A stretch of DNA of 15,228 nt from contig CAAEAB010000157.1 in the NCBI GenBank assembly GCA_900753685.1, forward strand, positions 1 to 15,228, read 5' to 3'. This DNA comes from Lachnospiraceae bacterium. GTDB lineage: Bacteria; Bacillota; Clostridia; Lachnospirales; Lachnospiraceae. Below are positions 7,310-14,490 of this stretch, piece after piece. A program made the position numbers and the translations under genes. Numbering within the stretch: the first letter of the stretch is position 1; every line of letters begins with the position of its first letter. The notes beneath the pieces were generated by a model. That model ran no database searches, had not been told where the DNA came from, and worked only from the letters and a program-made list of their open reading frames with translations.

Positions 7310-8731
7310 TCATTTCTGGTAATCCTTCGGATTTAGGCCGAGCTTTTCAAACTTTTTGTATAAGCCGGAAATGTGAAGGCCAGTAATTGCAGAAACTCTG
7401 GATACATTTCCCCGGGCCTGGGTCAACATTTTTTCGAAGTAAGCGGTCTCGTATTTTTGTTTAAATTCTTTATAGGTTATAGATTCATCACAGTAACAGG
7501 AAACAGTTTTTTCAAAGACTGGCGGCATCGGTGGTTGTTCAAAATGGCTGGACGGCTGGATGATCTGAATGGTGTTGTGCAGCGCATTGCCGTCAGTGAT
7601 GACATAGCGCTGCACAACATTTTTTAGTTCTCGCACATTGCCCGGCCAGGAATAGGCTTTGATCGCGTTCATATATTCGGATACTATCTGAATATTTTTT
7701 TTATATTTATTATTGTATTTTTGAAGGAAAAAATCGACAAGAGGTTCAATATCGCCGGGTCTCTGACGAAGCGGCAGCATGGTCAGGGGCAGTACGTTGA
7801 GGCGGTAGTACAAATCTTCACGAAATGCCCCTTTTTTAACCATATCCAGGAGGTTTCGGTTGGTGGCGGCAATGATGCGGACATTCAGATGCTTGGTCTC
7901 TTTGCCGCCAATCTTTCGGACTTCTCCGGTTTCTAAAACTCGAAGCAGCTTTGGTTGGAGCTGGGGCGATAATTCGCCGATCTCATCTAAAAATAGTGTG
8001 CCGTTATTGGCCAACTCAAATAGTCCCATCTTACCGCTTTTATTAGCGCCAGTAAAAGCGCCCTTCTCATAACCGAATATTTCGGATTCCATCAATGACT
8101 CGGAAATTGTAGCACAGTTGACAGGAACAAATATTTCATTGCGCCGGTTACTGTTAGAGTGAATATGTTTGGCAAGGACTTCCTTTCCTGTGCCGGATTC
8201 GCCGTAAATGATGACATGGGTGTCAATTTTTGATACCTGCAGGGCAAAGTCAAAAATGTTTTTGCTATGAGGATCTACGGCGATATAAGAAGGAATGTCC
8301 TGGGTGTTGATGATCGTGTTCAGCAGCTTGCGCATATATTTGCTTGTTTCTTCCATGTAGGTATTATATTCCGAAGAAAAGGATTCGCTTTGGCTGAAAG
8401 CGATAACGCGGACGAGTTCGCCGGTTTCATCAAAGATCGGTACAGAGTAGGCATAAATACCGCGGTTTGGATCATGATTGATGAGAAGGTAGGCCATCTG
8501 CGGTTTTTTTGATTCAAGACATCGGATGAGAGAGCTTTCACTGAATACGCCTCTGTCCAGCATTTCATAGGCTGTGGTGCCGACAATTTCATCTCTGGAA
8601 AGGCCGGTTAGTTTGCAGGTGCCTCTGGAACATAAGAGGATTTTTCCGACGTTATCGATAATTAAAATACTGCCTTCGTAATTTTCTAAAATGTCTTTAT
8701 AATATTGCATATCATTTCCAAATAAATCCAT
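7310..8731 (-). CDS. Sigma-54-dependent transcriptional activator (PAS-AAA-Fis)
   Basis: This 473-residue regulator has a PAS sensor domain at about 13-115, an AAA+ ATPase at about 150-380 and a Fis-type helix-turn-helix at about 435-463. The ATPase carries Walker A GESGTGKE (177-184), Walker B TLFLDE, the FREDLYYRL arginine region and WPGNVREL (sensor 2). GAFTGA (224-229), the loop that contacts sigma-54, is intact, so it should activate sigma-54 promoters. No phosphoreceiver domain is present, so a small ligand or cofactor sensed by the PAS domain is the likely signal. It is divergent from the CoA-transferase operon, which has a matching -24/-12 promoter. The start has only a weak Shine-Dalgarno site; M8 is a possible alternative. 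Confidence 0.93.
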   Translation of the reverse strand: MDLFGNDMQYYKDILENYEGSILIIDNVGKILLCSRGTCKLTGLSRDEIVGTTAYEMLDRGVFSESSLIRCLESKKPQMAYLLINHDPNRGIYAYSVPIFDETGELVRVIAFSQSESFSSEYNTYMEETSKYMRKLLNTIINTQDIPSYIAVDPHSKNIFDFALQVSKIDTHVIIYGESGTGKEVLAKHIHSNSNRRNEIFVPVNCATISESLMESEIFGYEKGAFTGANKSGKMGLFELANNGTLFLDEIGELSPQLQPKLLRVLETGEVRKIGGKETKHLNVRIIAATNRNLLDMVKKGAFREDLYYRLNVLPLTMLPLRQRPGDIEPLVDFFLQKYNNKYKKNIQIVSEYMNAIKAYSWPGNVRELKNVVQRYVITDGNALHNTIQIIQPSSHFEQPPMPPVFEKTVSCYCDESITYKEFKQKYETAYFEKMLTQARGNVSRVSAITGLHISGLYKKFEKLGLNPKDYQK

Positions 8732-8772
8732 AAACTCACAGCTTTCTAAAAAAGTATAAATCTTATTTTTTA

Positions 8773-8788
8773 TTCTATAAAAATAGAA
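8773..8788. repeat. Short inverted repeat in the divergent intergenic region
   Basis: TTCTAT (8773-8778) and ATAGAA (8783-8788) are complementary around AAAA. It lies about 150-165 bases upstream of the sigma-54 promoter, within the range of activator sites. The surroundings are very AT-rich, so chance is a real possibility. Confidence 0.3.
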
Positions 8789-8791
8789 AAG

Positions 8792-8970
8792 ATAGTAGAT
8801 AAATTAACTATAACATAAATGATTGAAAAATAAAAGAAGAAAAAATTGAACAAAAAATACAATAAATTTCCTAAAATAACGGTTAATATTTGGATAAATC
8901 TTATAAAAAAATAATTTGATTTGGGGAAGATAAAAATTGGAATCGAAATTGCTGATAAAAATAGTAGATA
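8792..8970 (+). repeat. Direct repeat ATAGTAGATA flanking the sigma-54 promoter
   Basis: The ten bases ATAGTAGATA occur at 8792-8801 and again at 8961-8970. The first copy is about 155 bases upstream of the -12 element, and the second is at the predicted start site. It could be an activator-binding element, but low sequence complexity makes this tentative. Confidence 0.35.
8938..8953 (+). promoter_or_regulatory. Sigma-54 (-24/-12) promoter of the acyl-CoA operon
   Basis: TGGAATCGAAATTGCT has GG at 8939-8940 and GC at 8951-8952, exactly ten bases apart, as sigma-54 requires. The TTGCT at the -12 side also fits the consensus. Transcription would start near 8964, leaving a leader of about 70 bases. 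The divergent gene encodes an activator with an intact GAFTGA loop, which strongly supports the call. The same bases (TTGGAATCGAAAT) also resemble part of a CcpA cre site, with mismatches at its 3' end. That is a weaker reading. Confidence 0.75.
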
Positions 8971-8996
8971 TTAATTGACAATTGATTGTCAATTAA
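8971..8996. promoter_or_regulatory. Perfect 12-bp inverted repeat in the operon leader
   Basis: TTAATTGACAAT (8971-8982) and ATTGTCAATTAA (8985-8996) pair perfectly around TG. The site lies just downstream of the predicted sigma-54 start and about 25 bases before the Shine-Dalgarno site. It could be an operator for a second regulator or a weak RNA hairpin. It contains TTGACA (8975-8980), but no good -10 box follows at the right distance. Confidence 0.6.
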
Positions 8997-9032
8997 AAAT
9001 ATCCAATTTTATCATTTCAAGGAGGGTTTTGT

Positions 9033-10595
9033 ATGAGTAAGGTAATGTCATTGAATGAAGCTATTGGCTTGATTCGGGATGGCGACCGGGTTGCCGCATC
9101 GGGAATTTGTATGTCCGGTGTGCCGGAGGAAATTATGGCTGGCATTGAGAAAAGTTTTTTGGAGACAGGAAAGCCAAGAGATTTGAATATGATTTTTGCT
9201 GCCGGTCAGGGATGTTGGGACGATATCCATGCTTATCAGCATATGGCTCATGAGGGGCTGGTGGCTTCGGCGATTGGTGGTCACTTTGGCACGTGCAAAA
9301 GTTTCGGGAAGCTTATCGAAGATAATAAGATTATTGGCTACAATATGCCTCAGGGGGTTATTGTGGATTTATTCCATGAAGCTGTGAAAGGTATGCCGGG
9401 ACATATTACGAAGTTAGGCTTAAAAACTTTTGTGGATCCGCGTATTGAAGGCGGAAAGTTAAATGCCAGAACGACAGAGGATATCGTAAAAGTTATCGAA
9501 ATTGACGGTGAGGAATATTTGATGTACAAAACGCCAAAGATTGACGTGGCATTGATTCGAGGAACATCCGCTGACGCTTATGGAAATATTTCCTTTGAGG
9601 AAGAAGCCCTTCCTGTAGATATGCGTCTGATTGCCATGGCAGCAAAGGCCTGCGGTGGTAAGGTGATTGTACAGGTTAAATATAGCTGTGAACGGTTAAT
9701 GACAGATAAGGTTGTCATTCCTGGTATTTTTGTGGATGCGGTTGTTGTTTCCGAGGAACCTGAAAAGAATCATCGTCAGACTCAGCTTCATTTTTATGAT
9801 CCAAGTTTATCCGGCCGTGTATTTGTTGCTCAGGATGCCATTGCCTCATTGCCATTAAACGCGAAGAAGGTTATTTCCCGCCGGGCTGCTATGGAGCTGA
9901 CAAGAGGAGCGGTGATCAATCTAGGTGTCGGCACACCGGAAGGCATCGCGAATATCGCGGCGGAAGAAGGCGTCAGTGATTTGATTACAATGACTTCTGA
10001 GAGCGGCGCTGTCGCAGGCGTTCCGCTGGGCGGCAAGGCCTTTGGTTCCGTACAGAATGCGTGGGCGATTGTCGAACAGGAAGTCCAGTTTGATTTCTAT
10101 GATGGCGGCGGCCTGGATGTTTCTTACCTTGGGCTGGCAGAAGCGGATAGGGTTGGAAATGTTAATGTAAGCCATTTTGGTACAAATGTTACAGGCTGCG
10201 GCGGATTCATTAATATCTCCCAGACAACTCAGAATCTGGTTTACTGTGGAACATTTACAGCCGGCGGATTAAAAGAAACCATCGGCGACGGCAAATTGAC
10301 CATCCTTCAAGAGGGACGTCAGAAGAAGTTTATCGATAAAGTACAGCAGATTACATTCAGCGGCGAATATGGTGCAGAAATCGGTCAGAACGTATTATAT
10401 GTTACTGAAAGGGTCGTATTCAAGCTGGTTGAAGGCGGATTGAAACTGATTGAGATTGCTCCTGGTGTAGATTTACAGAAGGATATCCTGGATCAGATGG
10501 AATTTACGCCGATTGTCGAAGATTATAAGCTGATGGATGAAAGACTTTTCAGAGAAGAAAGCATTCATCTGAAAGAAATGATGTTATCCAAATAA
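9033..10595 (+). CDS. Acyl-CoA:acetate/3-ketoacid CoA-transferase (family I, YdiF-like)
   Basis: This 520-residue enzyme moves CoA between short acyl groups such as acetate, butyrate, propionate or a keto/hydroxy acid. It has both family I domains in one chain: domain 1 at about 1-255 and domain 2 at about 280-500. The catalytic glutamate is E323 in MTSESGAVAGVPLGG, which forms the glutamyl-CoA intermediate. The oxyanion region GLGVGTPEGIANI-like sequence is seen as INLGVGTPEGIANIA. GGAGGG at 9021-9026 fixes the ATG. It is the first gene of the operon, so it probably activates the imported acid using acetyl-CoA or butyryl-CoA. The exact acyl substrate cannot be read from the sequence. Confidence 0.93.
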   Translation: MSKVMSLNEAIGLIRDGDRVAASGICMSGVPEEIMAGIEKSFLETGKPRDLNMIFAAGQGCWDDIHAYQHMAHEGLVASAIGGHFGTCKSFGKLIEDNKIIGYNMPQGVIVDLFHEAVKGMPGHITKLGLKTFVDPRIEGGKLNARTTEDIVKVIEIDGEEYLMYKTPKIDVALIRGTSADAYGNISFEEEALPVDMRLIAMAAKACGGKVIVQVKYSCERLMTDKVVIPGIFVDAVVVSEEPEKNHRQTQLHFYDPSLSGRVFVAQDAIASLPLNAKKVISRRAAMELTRGAVINLGVGTPEGIANIAAEEGVSDLITMTSESGAVAGVPLGGKAFGSVQNAWAIVEQEVQFDFYDGGGLDVSYLGLAEADRVGNVNVSHFGTNVTGCGGFINISQTTQNLVYCGTFTAGGLKETIGDGKLTILQEGRQKKFIDKVQQITFSGEYGAEIGQNVLYVTERVVFKLVEGGLKLIEIAPGVDLQKDILDQMEFTPIVEDYKLMDERLFREESIHLKEMMLSK

Positions 10596-10619
10596 TACTT
10601 AGAGATAGGGGGAAGAGAT

Positions 10620-12056
10620 ATGGGTATTTTGTTAATTGTTATTGGTTTAGTCATTATGACAGTCCTTGCAGTAAAGGGGATTCCGATTTTGTGGGCCGCT
10701 CTTGTTGCCGGAGTCTTTGTTCTGGCTACGGCAGGCTTAAATATCGTTGAAGGTATTACTGTAACCTATATGACGGGCTTTTCTGGATATATCATGAATT
10801 ACTTTTTAATGTTCGTTCTGGGAGCTATATTTGGAAAACTGTGTGAAGTCAGCGGCGCTTCCGACAGTATCGCTCAGGCTGTTGTAAACAAGCTGGGTGA
10901 GAAATATGTTGTTCTTGCGATTATTGTCGCAGCGGCGATTCTCGCCTTCGGCGGCGTATCCCTATTCGTTGCTCTGTTTACACTGTATCCACTGGCTATG
11001 AGTTTATTTAAACGGGCGGATATTCCGAGACGTCTGTTCCCTGGCGTTTATATCGCCGGCGCGGCGACCTTTGCCATGACGGCGCCGTTTACGCCGTCTA
11101 CACAGAACATTGTTCCTATGGCATATCTTGGCACAACGCTTTCGGCCGGAATGGTTTCCGGACTTATCGGTACAGTTTTCTGTGCAGTTGTTGTTTGTAT
11201 TTATATGCAGTGGCGCGTGGGCAGTGTGAAAGCAAAAGGTGAACATTATGTTCCGCTGGCCGGTGAAGTTGAAGAGAGCGGTGTGCAGAAGGATTTACCA
11301 GGACTGATTATCGCTTTGATTCCGATGATCGTTTTGATTCTTGCCTTGAACGCGTTTGGATTGAATGTGGTTGTCGGACTCTTTATCGGCTGTGTTGTTG
11401 CTGTTGTTCTGTACTGGAAATGGCTGCCTCATACGATGGCAGAGTTTTGGAAACAGATTACAGCCGGCGCGGATATTGCGGCCATGAAAGATATGAATTC
11501 TATGGAAGGTCTGGCATATGCGAAAACCGGACAGGCTGTGTATCGTCATATCGAAGAAGTTCGCAAACCGTTCATCGCTGCCATTAACGGCTTTGCCCTT
11601 GGCGGCGGCTGTGAACTGACATTGGCCTGCGATTTGCGGATTGCTTCGACAAAAGCAAAGCTGGGTTTGCCGGAAACCGGACTTGGTATTGTTCCGGGAT
11701 TTGGCGGCACACAGCGTTTGCCGAGATTAATCGGCGATGCTAAAGCGAAGGAATTGATTTTTACTGCGGATATCATCGGCGCCGAGGAAGCGTTGGCTGT
11801 CGGCCTGGTGAACCGGGTCGCAGAGCCGGAAGTTTTAATGGATGAAACAATGAAGCTAGCGGGAGATATTCTTGCGAAAGCGCCGATTGCAGTCGGATTT
11901 GCTAAAGATGCGATTAACCGGGGAAAACAGGTGGATATGGATTCTGCCGAAGCTCTGGAAGCATTGTATGTCGGAATGTGCTTTTCTACGGATGATTTAC
12001 ACGAGGGAATGACAGCCTTTGTTGAAAAGAGAACTGCAGCCTTTAAATCAAAATAG
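10620..12056 (+). CDS. Chimeric ORF: GntP permease N-part fused to enoyl-CoA hydratase C-part
   Basis: Residues 1 to about 284 are a GntP-family permease, with hydrophobic segments and the family-like AFGGVSLFVALFTLYPLA and TAPFTPSTQNIVP stretches. GntP proteins usually have about 440-470 residues, so the last ~160-180 are missing. From residue 282 (AGADIAAMKDM) to 478 the sequence is a crotonase. It includes GFALGGGCEL and LPETGLGIVPGFGGTQRL, with both catalytic glutamates (E332, E352) and the oxyanion glycines. A normal crotonase has about 260 residues, so the first ~65, forming early strands of the fold, are absent. The frame is open with no stop and has a good Shine-Dalgarno site. A working permease or a stable hydratase is doubtful. 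A genuine deletion, a novel fusion or an assembly error are all possible. Confidence 0.9.
   Translation: MGILLIVIGLVIMTVLAVKGIPILWAALVAGVFVLATAGLNIVEGITVTYMTGFSGYIMNYFLMFVLGAIFGKLCEVSGASDSIAQAVVNKLGEKYVVLAIIVAAAILAFGGVSLFVALFTLYPLAMSLFKRADIPRRLFPGVYIAGAATFAMTAPFTPSTQNIVPMAYLGTTLSAGMVSGLIGTVFCAVVVCIYMQWRVGSVKAKGEHYVPLAGEVEESGVQKDLPGLIIALIPMIVLILALNAFGLNVVVGLFIGCVVAVVLYWKWLPHTMAEFWKQITAGADIAAMKDMNSMEGLAYAKTGQAVYRHIEEVRKPFIAAINGFALGGGCELTLACDLRIASTKAKLGLPETGLGIVPGFGGTQRLPRLIGDAKAKELIFTADIIGAEEALAVGLVNRVAEPEVLMDETMKLAGDILAKAPIAVGFAKDAINRGKQVDMDSAEALEALYVGMCFSTDDLHEGMTAFVEKRTAAFKSK
11457..11476 (+). other. Fusion junction within the chimeric ORF
   Basis: The join falls in codons for ITAGAD (about 280-285). 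Upstream, WKQITAGA reads as permease; GntP proteins would continue into another membrane segment. Downstream, AGADIAAMKD is the standard crotonase oxyanion-hole motif that normally follows about 65 residues of crotonase. Because AGA fits both parents, the exact base cannot be fixed. GCCGGCGCGG at 11463-11472 is a likely point of shared sequence. Confidence 0.75.
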
Positions 12057-12068
12057 GAGGAGATTTTT

Positions 12069-12515
12069 ATGAGAGAGGTTCGAGGTAAAAGGTATGGGGA
12101 ATGGGTGATCGGAGAGGTTTATGAGACTGGAAGAAGAACGGTAACAGAGACAGATATCGTAAATTTTGCCGGGCTTTCCGGAGATTATAATCAGCTTCAT
12201 ACCGATGCGGTTTTTGCCGAATCTACACCGTATGGCGGGAGAATCGCTCATGGCGCCCTCGTTTTTTCAATCACAACAGGTCTGGTAGACCATTCGGGAC
12301 TGATTGACGGCACGGTAATCGGTTTTCTTGGCGCAAGTATGTCCTGGAGCGCTCCGGTGAAAGCGGGAGATACGATTTCCGTAAAAATTACGCCAATCAA
12401 TAAGAAATTAACGAAGAATCCGGGACGGGGAATTGTTACGTTGAAATTACAGGTCGTCAATCAGAACGATAAAGTTACCTGTGAACAGGAATGGACGGTA
12501 ATGTTTACAGTATAG
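12069..12515 (+). CDS. MaoC-family (R)-specific enoyl-CoA hydratase
   Basis: This 148-residue hot-dog fold protein should interconvert (R)-3-hydroxyacyl-CoA and trans-2-enoyl-CoA. The hydratase 2 motif is intact: D39 and H44 in LSGDYNQLHTD act as the catalytic pair, followed by GGRIAHGALVFSI. The length matches PhaJ-type enzymes. AGGAGG at 12055-12060 overlaps the preceding stop codon, giving the ATG at 12069. Its position between a crotonase (which makes the S isomer) and an acyl-CoA dehydrogenase suggests that it feeds or drains crotonyl-CoA with R stereochemistry. The alternative is a broader MaoC-like dehydratase acting on another acyl-CoA. Confidence 0.88.
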   Translation: MREVRGKRYGEWVIGEVYETGRRTVTETDIVNFAGLSGDYNQLHTDAVFAESTPYGGRIAHGALVFSITTGLVDHSGLIDGTVIGFLGASMSWSAPVKAGDTISVKITPINKKLTKNPGRGIVTLKLQVVNQNDKVTCEQEWTVMFTV

Positions 12516-12539
12516 TCATTTAAAGGGAGGAAATATATT

Positions 12540-13682
12540 ATGGGTTATGTTTTAAATGAAGAATCGATGGATATTGTAAAACTTGCAAGAGATTTTGCAG
12601 AAAAGGAGGTTGCTCCGGTATGCGCAGAGTATGACAAAAAGGGTGAGTTTCCGATGGCTCTCTATCAAAAAGCTTTTGAACTGGGCTTCCAGGCATTGGA
12701 AATTCCGGAAGAGTACGGTGGAAGCGGACTTGATTACTACACAGTATGCGCAGTATATGAAGAATTTGCAAGAATTGACGCCGGGTTCTGTACAGGTGTT
12801 GCCGCAACCGGGCTGGCTTTAAAACCAGTATTAATGTTTGGAAATGACGAACAGAAGAATTATTTTGCAGAGTATATCTGCGGCGGTAAAGGCAATGGCT
12901 TTGCGGCATTTGCTTTGACGGAGCCAGATGCCGGTTCGGATGCTGGTGCTGGTAAGACGGTAGCTGAAAAGGTCGGCGACGAATACGTCATTAACGGAAG
13001 AAAATGCTTTATTACAAATGCAGGACCGGCTCAGATTTATGTTGTCTTTGCTATTACGGATAAATCCAAGGGTGCAAGGGGATATTCCGCATTTATCGTA
13101 GAACGCGACCGTGAAGGTGTTTCTGTCGGCAAGGAAGAAGATAAGATGGGTATCCGTCTCTCAAATACAGCGGATCTTGTTCTTGATAATGTTCATGTTC
13201 CTGCGGACCACCTGATCGGTAAAGAAGGAAAAGGCTATGCTTATGCAATGGCCACATTGGATTTGGCAAGACCGATCATCGGAGCCATGTCCGCAGGTAT
13301 TATTCAAAGATGTATCGACGAATGCGTGGCTTATGCAAAACAGAGAGTGACTTTTGGAAAACCAATTATCAAACATCAGGTAAATCAATTTAAGATTGCC
13401 GATATGGAAATTAAGGCAGAAGTTACCCGCTCCGCAGTGATTAATTGTTTCAACCAGTATTATGCCGGAAAACCATATGGCAAGGAGGCAGCCATCGCTA
13501 AATGCTACGGCGGTGATTCGGCCGTTGAGTGTGCTCTTGAAGCAATTCAGATTTTAGGCGGCTATGGTTATTCCAGAGAATATCCAGTAGAGAAGCTTTT
13601 GGGGGATGCCAAGATTATGCAGATTTATGAAGGGACAAATGAAATTCAGCGTATGGTCATTGCTGGTTATGTTTGCCGATAG
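12540..13682 (+). CDS. Acyl-CoA dehydrogenase, short-chain (butyryl-CoA dehydrogenase-like)
   Basis: This 380-residue flavoenzyme of the short-chain class interconverts acyl-CoA and trans-2-enoyl-CoA. The family signatures are FALTEPDAGSDAG (124-136) and, near the C-terminus, QILGGYGYSREYPVEKLLGD. The catalytic base is E364 in QIYEGTNEIQR, at the position found in butyryl-CoA and short-chain enzymes. It is FAD-dependent and passes electrons to or from Etf, encoded directly downstream. In clostridia this set usually works in the reducing direction, crotonyl-CoA to butyryl-CoA, sometimes with electron bifurcation to ferredoxin. GGGAGG at 12525-12530 sets the ATG. Substrate length is inferred from family resemblance and context. 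Confidence 0.94.
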   Translation: MGYVLNEESMDIVKLARDFAEKEVAPVCAEYDKKGEFPMALYQKAFELGFQALEIPEEYGGSGLDYYTVCAVYEEFARIDAGFCTGVAATGLALKPVLMFGNDEQKNYFAEYICGGKGNGFAAFALTEPDAGSDAGAGKTVAEKVGDEYVINGRKCFITNAGPAQIYVVFAITDKSKGARGYSAFIVERDREGVSVGKEEDKMGIRLSNTADLVLDNVHVPADHLIGKEGKGYAYAMATLDLARPIIGAMSAGIIQRCIDECVAYAKQRVTFGKPIIKHQVNQFKIADMEIKAEVTRSAVINCFNQYYAGKPYGKEAAIAKCYGGDSAVECALEAIQILGGYGYSREYPVEKLLGDAKIMQIYEGTNEIQRMVIAGYVCR

Positions 13683-13693
13683 GAGGACTTTTC

Positions 13694-14479
13694 ATGAATA
13701 TTTTGGTTTGTGTAAAACAGGTGCCGGATACGACGGAAATTAAAATTAATTATGAGACAAATACATTGATTCGGGAAGGGGTGCCAAGTATCGTCAATCC
13801 TTTTGACGCCTATGCTCTGGAAATCGCCGTTCGCCTGAAAGAAAAACACGGGGGAACAGTGTCGGTTCTGTGTATGGGACCGGACCAGGCCAAAGCAGCG
13901 TTGAAAGAATGTTTATCTGTGGGGGCGGATAATGCTTACCTGTTATCGGACAGAGCCTTCGGTGGTTCAGATACGCTGGCAACAAGCTATATTCTTTCCT
14001 CAGCCATTAAATCTCTTGGCGAATTTGATTTAATCCTGTGTGGCAAACAGGCCATTGACGGCGATACGGCTCAGGTAGGACCGGAAATCGCGGAACATCT
14101 TGAGCTGACCCAGGTTACATATGTGTTGGATGCTGAAATCGCCGACGAAAAGTTGCTGGTTAAGAAAGAAACAGAAACCGGTTATCAGATGATTGAAACA
14201 AAAACGCCGGCCGTACTCACCGTTGTAAAAACGGCATTTGAACCACGTATGGCCACCGTTAAAGCTAAAATTGCCGCAAACAGAAAGCCAATCTCAGTAA
14301 TTACTTCTAAGGATATTGAAATTGATTTGACCCGGGCCGGACTGAAGGGTTCCCCGACAAAGGTTAAAAAGACCTTTACACCGCCGATGAAAGGCGACAG
14401 CATGATTATTGCTGAAGATACGGCGGAAGCGTCCGCTCGTAAGCTGGTTTCAATTCTTGATGATAAGAACATTATTTAG
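13694..14479 (+). CDS. etfB: Electron transfer flavoprotein beta subunit
   Basis: This is the beta subunit of Etf, 261 residues from ATG 13694. That start is chosen over TTG 13673 because AGGAGG at 13681-13686 lies seven bases upstream and the protein then begins MNILVCVKQVPDT, the usual EtfB start. The signature LCGKQAIDGDTAQVGPEIAEHL is complete, as is the KTPAVLTVVKTAFEPRMAT-like segment near residue 177. EtfB binds a nucleotide (AMP, or a second FAD in bifurcating forms) and pairs with EtfA to shuttle electrons to the acyl-CoA dehydrogenase encoded just upstream. Whether this pair bifurcates electrons cannot be settled here. Confidence 0.96.
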   Translation: MNILVCVKQVPDTTEIKINYETNTLIREGVPSIVNPFDAYALEIAVRLKEKHGGTVSVLCMGPDQAKAALKECLSVGADNAYLLSDRAFGGSDTLATSYILSSAIKSLGEFDLILCGKQAIDGDTAQVGPEIAEHLELTQVTYVLDAEIADEKLLVKKETETGYQMIETKTPAVLTVVKTAFEPRMATVKAKIAANRKPISVITSKDIEIDLTRAGLKGSPTKVKKTFTPPMKGDSMIIAEDTAEASARKLVSILDDKNII

Positions 14480-14490
14480 GAGGTGGCAAG

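Noticed and set aside
8937..8953. CcpA cre site overlapping the sigma-54 promoter
   Set aside because: The first 13 positions fit but the conserved C and last base do not. The sigma-54 reading explains all key bases.
8804..8992. 62-codon minus-strand open frame in the divergent intergenic region
   Set aside because: It is Phe/Ile/Asn-rich, as expected from AT-rich noncoding DNA, and it overlaps the sigma-54 promoter and the inverted repeat.
8975..9003. Possible sigma-A promoter using TTGACA inside the leader inverted repeat
   Set aside because: At 17 bases the -10 position reads AATATC, only three of six consensus bases, and the sigma-54 promoter just upstream is much better supported.
9033..10595. 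CoA-transferase as two fused separate subunits unique to this genome
   Set aside because: Single-chain family I CoA-transferases of about 520 residues are a normal, common form (YdiF-like).
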